This document shows, one piece after another, positions 56,301 to 64,000 of a stretch of 64,000 nucleotides of DNA. The stretch is from Iris pallida (Eukaryota; Streptophyta; Magnoliopsida; Asparagales; Iridaceae): contig JANAVB010031417.1 of assembly GCA_029216955.1 (NCBI GenBank), positions 24,200,331 through 24,264,330 on the forward strand, written 5' to 3'. The translations under genes were made by a program, and so were the position numbers. The notes under the pieces were generated by a model. The model saw only the letters and a program-made list of their open reading frames with translations, searched no databases and was not told the origin of the DNA. Position 1 is the stretch's first letter. Every line of letters starts with the position of its first letter.

Positions 56301-58763
56301 TGTCACGCCCCAGAACCAGAATACTGGAGAGCGGGGGAATGACTCAGCCAGCTACGTATTACGGGTAGATGAATACCGTATAATACGATCAATGCTGTCT
56401 AACCAGACGAGGGGGTGCATACTACATAAAGGTCTTACTATGGTCATTTCATATCTATTGTCTCAATCATTCAAACAAGGAAACAGTAATAGAGAACATG
56501 TAAGATAAAGCAGTAAGGCGTCCCAAACGCTCAGTCAAAATGTTCTTGAGATCTGACTTTACAAAATATAGCCAGATTATATAACAAGTATACACAATTG
56601 TTATCAGCTGCAGTCTGACTTAATTACAATCATATAAAAGTAAGTACAAGACAATCCGACTAACATGTCGGTGCCAAACGGCTAAGTATAAAGGTAAATA
56701 ACAAAACGAGCGGTGAAATAAGGAACCCACTCGAGTCCTCCTGCAATCATGCCTCTAGTATTGACCATCTTGGAGGTAGAAGTACGCTGGATCCTCGGGA
56801 ACCGGCTCTAAATCTGGCCATGCAAAACCAGAGAGGTTAGACCTCTAATAGCAAGTACCGCAAGGAAGCACGATATGAGACATTAAACCAGTAAATAAGA
56901 GAATATAATAATAGATCTCTGCTTGCTACTGGGATTCATATAACATCACGACACTTCGAACCAACCTCCCAACCAAACAAGGACAGAAGTTGGCCCGTCA
57001 TGTCCTGATGCTCTGATCATCTCAGTTAGGTAACAGAGTAGGTACAGTACACAAACAAATCAACTTAAACGGCCATCCAACTCCTACGGCTTACTACTGT
57101 GAGCTCCAAGTTATCCTGGAATTATGCAATAAAGATTTTTCAGTTCTTACTATGGACAAGCAAGGCTAGTCGATCCAATCAATCAATTGCGTCAATCATG
57201 AATTAGACGAGTCCCAGCAGGACGCCCGTCATCAATATACAATATACAATAAATAGTATTACCAGATACCGCTCCATGCCCGTGTGGCAGGTTTGCAGTA
57301 TCTGTGGGGACCAGCCGGCCTGTCGGGCACTACTAGTCCCAAGAGGGCTGCCATGTAAGAACTCGGGAATCCATTCTCTCCATGCAATCATTATTTTTAT
57401 TTAACTTAATAGTCTCTACGTTGAGTGAAATCCTATGCCGTGGATCATGGTCATTCGGAATGAGTACTTTAGTACGGGGTACGATATGCACAACTCTACA
57501 ACGATACCCGTGCGGTTAGGTTGTAGGTCTTACATAGCGTAATACAACAATCCAAACTAACCACGGAACAATCATGCCTTGACCATAAAATACACATACT
57601 TCTTTTATAGTAAAATAAATAAATAAATAAATTGAAGCCTGCATGTGTGCCTGTATGTCAATATTCGGGATCGGCCAATCGATTATAGTAGTTCATACTT
57701 AATATGAACGTGTCTCATTCATTCATTTCAATAAGACGACTAGCCAGTCTCTTAGTTCCATCTAGGAACGCATGATAAATAATTAATCAAGATAACAATC
57801 AATGTTAATTAATGCCAAATTCAGAAAATAAACATTGGGAAATAAATAATGTTTGGGAAATAAAGAATCTCATGCGCTGTGGAAAATGATTGGGGAATAA
57901 ATAAATCTCATGCACTGTGGGGAATGTTTGGGAAATAAAGAATCTCATGCGCTGTGGGAAAGGTTGGGAAATAAATAATATCATGCGCCTGAGGGAAATG
58001 ATTGGGAAATAATTAAACTCATGCGCTGTGGGAATGCGGCTGTAAGAAATAAATATCATGCGCTGTGGAATAAGATTGGAAAATAAATAATCCATGCGCC
58101 TGAGGAATGAGATTGGGAAATAAATAAATCTCATGCGCCTGAGGAATGCGGCTGTGGGAAATAAATATCATGCGCTGTGGAATAAGATTGAGAAATAAAT
58201 AATCCATGCGCCTGAGGAATGAGATTGGAAAATAAATATCATGCGCTGTGGAATAAGATTAGAAAATAAATAATCCATGCGCCTGAGGAATGAGATTAGG
58301 AAATAAATAATCTCATGCGCCTGAGGAATGCGGCTGTGGGAAATAAATATCATGCGCTGTGGAATAAGATTGAGAAATAAATAATTCATGCGCCTGAGGA
58401 ATGAGATTGGGAAATAAATATCATGCGCCTGAGGAATGAGATTGGAAAATAAATAATCTCATGCGCCTGAGGAATGAGATTGGGAAATAAATAATCTCAT
58501 GCGCCTGAGGAATGAGATTGGGAAATAAATATCATGCGCCTGAGGAATGAGATTGGGAAATAAATAATCTCATGCGCCTGAGAAATGAGATTGGGAAATA
58601 AATAATCTCATGCGCCTGAGGAATGCGGCTGTGGGAAATAAATATCATGCGCTGTGGAATAAGATTGAGAAATAAATAATCCATGCGCCTGAGGAATGAG
58701 ATTGGGAAATAAATAATCTCATGCGCCTGAGGAATGCGGCTGTGGGAATAAAGATTTCCATGC
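56301..58763 (-). repeat. 5' LTR of the chromovirus (part), with shorter array
   Basis: Matches 47416-50353 with about two dozen differences in the first 1.5 kb, nearly all transitions by eye. Its array (about 57817-58763) is about 470 bp shorter than that of the other LTR. It stops at TTTCCATGC, where the Tat-like element begins; in the other LTR the sequence continues GCCTGAGG. Confidence 0.9.
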
Positions 58764-59864
58764 TGTAGGATGTGGAAAATTATGACACGCTGTCATACGC
58801 TCAAGGCCATACGCTTATCAAAAGCCATACGCTTAGTAGATATTTTATTATTTCTTCTTAAAGTGGCGGCACAGTATATATTAAATGAAGAATGAATCTG
58901 ACGTCTCGTCTTTCGTGCAATGATAGTTGTCATGAAAAGAGCAACAGTCGTATATGTATTCGAAGAGTTGGTTTTGTCTTTTACGAGGATAGCTCAGCAG
59001 ATCATTAATGCAAAGTTATTATTACTGACAGTCTGTCAGCCGTCATATCTGCAGTCACGACGCTCGAGAAAATCTTTTGACAGTTATTTTGAAGATATGG
59101 CGTATCAGAGAAGATTGATGATGGCCACGTGGCCATTTCTTCAGTGAGCGTATGAAGTCTATACGACTCCTTCCTTCTTCAGTGAGCGTATGAAGTCTAT
59201 ACGACTCCTTCCTTCTTCAGTGAGTCCTTCTTCAGTGAGCATATGAAGTCTATACGACTCCTTCCTTCTTCAGTGAGCGTATGAAGTCTATACGACTCCT
59301 TCCTCATCAAGTGAGCGTATGACTCCTTTCTTCTCCAGTAAGCGTATCAGCTTTATTTTTTTTCTACATCATCCAAGTCAGCGTATAACTCTCCTTCAAC
59401 GAGGCAGCGTATTACAGCAACCATATCCAGGATTACAGTCAACACACGTTCTTACGTGTCCTGTACCCAGTTATCCACTTCTCTAGAAGTTATGCAACGT
59501 GGCATCTATGCCATCAATCTCTCCTGAACATGCTCCACTACTTTCAACCGCACGCTAATGTGTCTCCATCAGAATTAGCCACGCGTCCCTGCAGTTATGC
59601 ACACGTCAAGTAACTACCTGAGCGTATGCTTAAGGACAGTTATCCTGAACTCTATAAAAAAGAGTTTCTTCATCTTCATCAGACACTACAGTCAATTTCA
59701 AAGAGAACAGAGAGATTGCCCAGTTGCTGTCCAAGTTCTTCAAAGTTCGAGTATTCTTCATCGCATCGTCCAAGGGATAAAGTAATCATCTTCTAGATTA
59801 GATTCCTACAGTTGTAATTTTCTCAGATACAAAATAAATAAAGTGAATTTATTTATGGAAAACA
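58764..59864 (+). repeat. 5' LTR of the Tat-like element
   Basis: Begins TGTAGGATGTGG and ends GGAAAACA. A TATA-like CTATAAAAAAG lies near 59651 and AATAAA near 59832. The motif GCGTATG (or inverse) is scattered through it. Confidence 0.8.
59140..59345 (+). repeat. 38-bp tandem repeats in the Tat-like LTR
   Basis: CAGTGAGCGTATGAAGTCTA and the following TACGACTCCTTCCTTCTT recur with a 38-bp period (anchors 59142, 59180, 59218, then 59233 and 59271). There is one 15-bp slip and a shortened last unit. They lie in probable U3. Confidence 0.9.
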
Positions 59865-62800
59865 AATTGGCGACTCTGCTGGGGAAAGCTGTCTCCTCCA
59901 ATGAGATAGCAACAACTCAATGCGATACTTCGTCGATCGGCTTGACGAAGAAGACGATGGTTGTACAATTCGACCAATCGGCTTATGAAGAAATGCTCAA
60001 GGCGAAGGAGGGCCGCACTGCTTCCTCCGCTCTTCCTGCTACCAAGAAGAAGGGACGCTCCGTCTATGTCCCTAAGTCTTCTGCAGCAGTCCGAGACGCT
60101 TCTGTCACTTCTCATGTTGACAAGAACACGTCTTCAACTTCCATGAAGCACACTTCGGCTTCTCGGAACACGGCAACAGTGGCTTTTCCTAGTCACACTG
60201 ACAAAGTTGGTTCTTTAACCAAGTCAGCGTGTACAAGGAAAACCATCTCTGAACATGTCAACGTCCCTTCTCCCTCTATTCTTACGACAGCAGTCGGTTC
60301 TTTAGCCATTGATGACTCTGAGCGTATGGCATTCAAAGGGCAGTGTACGGCAAAGGCAGCATACAAAAGCCAACATCAGGCAGCGTACGCTAAGCCAAAG
60401 CCAGCGTATGCTAATAAAAAGGCAGCGTATGACCAGAAGTCCAAACTGAAGTCAGCGTATGCTAACAGATATAGTCCTTTGACTGTTTCTCAAAATCAGG
60501 CTGGGGGTTCTCTTCCACAGAACATACAAATGATTCCCCCTCAACTTGCACATCTTGTGCCAACCAAGGAGAAAGACTCTTTAGTCAACTCCTCTACTCC
60601 TAAGGTCTTTACCTCTGGAGTTAATTTGACTAGTACTCTTACTAGATCAAACAATGGAAAACGCCTTTTGGCTAATTCCTCCAAAGATGGATTATTACCG
60701 ACTCCTAGTCGGAATAATACTCATCTTCCTTCTCTCAAAATTTCTCGGTCTGAGAAAGGCAAATTACAAGTATCCAAGACTGATATCAAAGTCAAATTTC
60801 CTACGGATCTTCGTAACAAGCTTAATCAGAATCGGTTCGGTTCCACTGAGACAAGTATATTAGACCCTGATGCAGAATATGCCAAGAACTATGTGGCTCA
60901 AATTAATCAGTCTTTATACACTCAGGAACCAAGAAGACAGAAGAACAAAAGACAAGTTTCTACACAGAAACTATCTTCAAGTACTTCCCAATCTGTTCCT
61001 ACAGATCTCCGGGAATATTTGCAAAATAAACAGAGAATTGACACTCCATCAGGCTATGATATTGCTCATATTTGCCATGAAAAGCATGGTTGCAACTTCC
61101 AACCTCGAGTTGTAATTCAATGTTGTTGTTCACCAAAAAGACAATCTGTTTTCGAACGGATTCAATATGAACCAATGTTGGATGAAGATGAACCTCTTTA
61201 TGCTTCTGTCAACATGACTTCCAGAAATATTGGGGGTAGCATACGGTCTGATGCTATATCAGACTCTGAAGATGGTGTTTATCTCGGCACCCGGTCCAGG
61301 ACCGGAGCCTTGACCAGAGCCTCTTCTTCTTCTCATCCAAGTGGTAATCCGGAGATCACAGAAGACTTCCTTGGAGAGTCCAATTTTCCAGTATTGACTC
61401 CCGTAAAAAGCCCAGGGAAAGATACTGATTCACACAGTGATGATTCAGAACAGACTGTTTCATCATCTATTCCTCGAATGATTACCACTTACATGGCAGA
61501 GGGCGATCATGAACTTTCAACTAGCACCGAAGCTCACGAACAAAGGATTTCTTCCTTAGAACAACAGTTACGAGCTATGGCAGATACGTTGAATGCTATG
61601 CACACTCTTATGCAAGCTCAGCATCAAACTCAGCAAGTCCAACAGACAGCTCCTCCAGTTATATTAAATACTCTTGTTGTTCCAAACCCGGAATCCTCTA
61701 CTATTCCGGGGGTACAATCTAATATTCCTGAACAACCCACTCCAAGTCAGTCTGGAGCTGGGGGTGGTACATATGCTGCAGTCCCTCCTCCTAATTACAC
61801 TCAACAAGTTACAACTCCCCAGTCTTCTGGAATTGTTTCTGAAGAGTTAAAGAATCTCCGAATACAATTCGAGGCATTCAAACAGAAGGATGGTTTGCAA
61901 AGGTTAGGTATCAAGCAACCTTACCCGATAGAATGGAAGCAGGTATCGTATCCACCAAAATACAAACCTCCGACCATCTCTTTCTACGATGGGACAACCT
62001 CCCCAAGTCAGATCATTAATCATTTTGAAGTAATGACTGATCAACTGCAACCAAGTGACGCCCTCCTTACTCGGGTGTTCATTGGATGTCTCAAAGGAAC
62101 GGCTTATGAATGGTATAGAAGTCTCCCTGATGGGTGCATTACCTCATTTGTCGGTTTCAAGCAAATGTTTCTTGAACGATTCTATGAAGGGCTCAACGAC
62201 ATGACCATGTCAGCCCTCATAAGAATTAAACAGAAAAATAATGAAACCACCGAGGACTTCATTGAAAGATTCAGAAGAGAAGCCCTCAAAATGCCTCTCG
62301 GAACTCCCGATGCTGTTACCATCGACACTTGCAAGTCGAATCTCTTACCAATTATCAGCATGTGGACAGGGTCTACTCAGTTCCAAGATTGGCCTTCTTT
62401 TATTGTCAGTGCCAAAGCTGCCGAGGTCAGTGCTGAGACCTTCAAGGGTCTGGGGGTACAAATGGCTCCCAAGGAATCAAATCAGAGTGCTAGCAATAGT
62501 ACTCGACCCAACAATCGCAAAGGGAAAGAAGCTCTTGAAGTCAATCTCCAAAGCAGTAGTCAAGAGGTAAAGACTACCCAAGCTACTCCAGCTCCAACAA
62601 ATCAACAACAGAGATCTCCTCGGCCGAAGGAAGAATATTCTTTTGACGATGATGATGTTCAGGGTATCTTTGAATGCTTACTCAAAGGTAATAAGATTCA
62701 ATTGCCAGAAATTAAAAAGCCTGATGAAGCCAATAAGACAGATCATCCAAAATACTGTCCATATCATAGAATGCTGGGTCATACAATCCGGTCTTGCTAT

Positions 62801-64000
62801 GTATTAAAAGGGAAGATTCAAGAGATGATTAAATCAGGAGCTGTGACATTAACACCCAAAGATAAAACAGTCACAGCAAATGTAATTTCAATGCAGTTCG
62901 GTGACTTTCCTCCCTTAATGGTGGAAAGTGGGATTGTTCCTATCCCCAAAGCAACTCTCGAAGTTGTAAACATCCCACCAGCACAGAATGACGGACTTGT
63001 TCCTGTCATAACTAAGAAGGGAGAGATCATGTGGATTCACCCGGATTTAATGACGGAGTTTGAAACGTCTTCCTCTTCTCCTCGGAAGACTTCCTCATCT
63101 AAAAAGAAGCTCGGGAAGACTAAGTTATGCAATGTGACTTCTAGTTTCACACCTGATTTTTATCTAACCTCTACTTTTATCTCAGCAGGAAATTCACTCC
63201 CTACGGAAATAAAATCTGTATCTCAATTTGAAGATAGGTACAAGCCTGCTTTTCATCTATACAGTTCACAATCTCGTGAATTGATGGTGAAGATGGGTTA
63301 TGATCTAGCCACTGCTCCTGGTTTGAATTCAGACAAGGGACTCCGAGCACCTTTGGCCATTACTATGAGACATAATCAATCTCGTGTTGGCCTTGGTTTC
63401 TGGAATGAAGCTCTCATCAAACATAAAAGAACCAAGAGCAAAATAAAGAATTGCAGCATGGTTTCCATAGACCTTGAACCAGAATCTGAAGTTGAAGTTC
63501 ATGCTGGAACTCGGTCAGGAAAAATATATCTGAAAGATTATGCTGAGATTCCTGAAGAAATTTCTGACGTTCCTTCGGTTACAGCTTCAACACCAGTCTC
63601 TACTGAAGAGCCTTTAAATGTTCCTGTTGAGACAGTTCCTTCTAAACCAACAGCAGCTGACAAAGGCAAACAACAAGTCCGCTTCGATAAACCATTGAAG
63701 AAGTCATCTCCTACAGGACTTGAAAAGCCTTATAATTTTTATATATTAGCTCAACTAGCCAATACCCCAGCTAAATTATCAATCTTCGAGCTCTTACGCC
63801 TCTCTAAAGAGACTCGAGAAACTCTAAGTGAAGCACTGCTGCAAGCAGAAACCTGCCTAACTCTTCTCAAGAAATTGGAAACAGAACCTGTTTCTCATTG
63901 CCATAATGTATTGGAATTTATTCCAAACATTACCTTTACGCAGGACGATATGCTGCTAGAGGATAATCGACATGACCGTCCTTTATATCATACAGGATAT
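59855..64000 (+). CDS. Tat-like gag-protease polyprotein, open to window end
   Basis: One frame of 1382 codons without a stop. The first ATG (59855) lies in the last bases of the LTR, so the primer-binding site at 59868 is itself translated. Residues about 165-210 have a repeated K-x-AYA theme. Residues about 560-600 look coiled coil (RISSLEQQLRAMADTLNAM). A Retrotrans_gag domain lies at about 695-860 (FIGCLKGTAYEWYRSLPDG, MFLERFYEGLNDMTMSAL). A CPYHRMLGHTIRSC zinc-binding motif is near 968. A G-patch-like stretch (KGLRAPLAI, SRVGLGF) is near 1163-1185. The end (YNFYILAQLANTPAKLSIFE) is of the kind that precedes the protease in this group. RT and integrase must lie to the right. Confidence 0.88.
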   Translation, partial: MENKLATLLGKAVSSNEIATTQCDTSSIGLTKKTMVVQFDQSAYEEMLKAKEGRTASSALPATKKKGRSVYVPKSSAAVRDASVTSHVDKNTSSTSMKHTSASRNTATVAFPSHTDKVGSLTKSACTRKTISEHVNVPSPSILTTAVGSLAIDDSERMAFKGQCTAKAAYKSQHQAAYAKPKPAYANKKAAYDQKSKLKSAYANRYSPLTVSQNQAGGSLPQNIQMIPPQLAHLVPTKEKDSLVNSSTPKVFTSGVNLTSTLTRSNNGKRLLANSSKDGLLPTPSRNNTHLPSLKISRSEKGKLQVSKTDIKVKFPTDLRNKLNQNRFGSTETSILDPDAEYAKNYVAQINQSLYTQEPRRQKNKRQVSTQKLSSSTSQSVPTDLREYLQNKQRIDTPSGYDIAHICHEKHGCNFQPRVVIQCCCSPKRQSVFERIQYEPMLDEDEPLYASVNMTSRNIGGSIRSDAISDSEDGVYLGTRSRTGALTRASSSSHPSGNPEITEDFLGESNFPVLTPVKSPGKDTDSHSDDSEQTVSSSIPRMITTYMAEGDHELSTSTEAHEQRISSLEQQLRAMADTLNAMHTLMQAQHQTQQVQQTAPPVILNTLVVPNPESSTIPGVQSNIPEQPTPSQSGAGGGTYAAVPPPNYTQQVTTPQSSGIVSEELKNLRIQFEAFKQKDGLQRLGIKQPYPIEWKQVSYPPKYKPPTISFYDGTTSPSQIINHFEVMTDQLQPSDALLTRVFIGCLKGTAYEWYRSLPDGCITSFVGFKQMFLERFYEGLNDMTMSALIRIKQKNNETTEDFIERFRREALKMPLGTPDAVTIDTCKSNLLPIISMWTGSTQFQDWPSFIVSAKAAEVSAETFKGLGVQMAPKESNQSASNSTRPNNRKGKEALEVNLQSSSQEVKTTQATPAPTNQQQRSPRPKEEYSFDDDDVQGIFECLLKGNKIQLPEIKKPDEANKTDHPKYCPYHRMLGHTIRSCYVLKGKIQEMIKSGAVTLTPKDKTVTANVISMQFGDFPPLMVESGIVPIPKATLEVVNIPPAQNDGLVPVITKKGEIMWIHPDLMTEFETSSSSPRKTSSSKKKLGKTKLCNVTSSFTPDFYLTSTFISAGNSLPTEIKSVSQFEDRYKPAFHLYSSQSRELMVKMGYDLATAPGLNSDKGLRAPLAITMRHNQSRVGLGFWNEALIKHKRTKSKIKNCSMVSIDLEPESEVEVHAGTRSGKIYLKDYAEIPEEISDVPSVTASTPVSTEEPLNVPVETVPSKPTAADKGKQQVRFDKPLKKSSPTGLEKPYNFYILAQLANTPAKLSIFELLRLSKETRETLSEALLQAETCLTLLKKLETEPVSHCHNVLEFIPNITFTQDDMLLEDNRHDRPLYHTGY
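59868..59885 (+). other. Primer-binding site of the Tat-like element
   Basis: TGGCGACTCTGCTGGGGA, three nucleotides after the LTR end. Sites of this style are common in Tat-group elements; the exact tRNA is not assigned. Confidence 0.75.

Larger units (their letters stand above)
47416..58763 (-). mobile_element. Tekay/Del-type Ty3 chromovirus (right LTR continues beyond a later insertion)
   Basis: Minus-strand element. The 3' LTR is 47416-51104, the polyprotein about 56180-51273, and the 5' LTR starts at 56301. That LTR is interrupted at 58764 by a Tat-like element, so its remaining 0.75 kb or so lies outside the window. The LTR begins and ends with TG...CA (plus-strand edges TGTCACGCCCC and GAGAGTGACA). 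A C-terminal chromodomain-like sequence and two gag zinc knuckles fit the Tekay lineage. LTR divergence by eye is about 1.5-2% over 1.5 kb, older than the copia element. Confidence 0.9.
58764..64000 (+). mobile_element. Tat/Ogre-like Ty3 retrotransposon, 5' part (runs off right edge)
   Basis: Inserted in the chromovirus LTR. LTR 58764-59864, then a TGGCGACTCTGCTGGGGA primer-binding site, then a very long gag-protease frame that is still open at the window end. The gag type, the CX2HX4HX4C knuckle and the glycine-rich block match the Tat group. The 3' LTR is outside, so the LTR start (58761-58764) rests on TG and the junction with the other LTR. Confidence 0.85.

Overview
This window is nuclear DNA from a flowering plant. 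It has one clear host gene with introns, and otherwise dense transposable elements of nearly every plant order. The host gene encodes a BIG BROTHER-type RING E3 ubiquitin ligase. Its exons, and a GC-rich pentatricopeptide-repeat (PPR) fragment, look more monocot-like than eudicot-like to me. That is an impression from memory, not a search result. No bacterial, organellar or tRNA/rRNA gene cluster is seen.

Layout. 1-2040: minus-strand MULE/FAR1-type transposase gene, cut by the left edge, with a 143-bp foldback in its intron. 2755-3416: Harbinger-like element (TTA target duplication) carrying a GC-rich insert. 5439-13152 (minus): seven coding exons of BIG BROTHER, with a probable 5'-UTR exon near 14221-14390. 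Its introns hold a Helitron, two MITEs, three tandem duplications and a 44-nt G run. 14.4-18.8 kb: intergenic DNA with several MITEs, two of them with exact 8-bp target duplications.

18.9-30.2 kb is a four-level nest. A Harbinger-like MITE was split by a second copy of the same family (TSD TAA). That copy was split by a hAT element (TSD GTTACCAA), which was split by a 9.46-kb CACTA transposon (TSD AGG). The CACTA carries two spliced genes that can be modelled without breaks: a 1144-aa TNP2-type transposase and a 537-aa Transposase_24-like protein.

31.0-41.3 kb: a Helitron that captured a PPR gene fragment and was later split by a SIRE-like Ty1/copia element (TSD CCATG). The LTRs of that element are nearly identical, but its coding region has several breaks. 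42.1-46.9 kb: LTR-like non-coding DNA with a 627-bp solo LTR (TSD GCTCT).

46.9 kb to the end is a second nest. An LTR fragment was invaded by a minus-strand Tekay/Del-type chromovirus (LTR about 3.7 kb, containing a satellite-like array). The right LTR of the chromovirus was then invaded by a Tat/Ogre-like Ty3 element. That element's gag-protease frame runs open for 1382 codons to the window edge.

The elements act for themselves: transposases and polyproteins serve their own copies, and MITEs depend on relatives elsewhere. The cellular pathway visible is growth control by ubiquitin ligation (BIG BROTHER). I see no convincing wholly new system. The most distinctive items are the dated nests, the Helitron gene capture, the nested foldback, the mutable array inside the chromovirus LTR, and the open Tat-like frame that starts upstream of its own primer-binding site.
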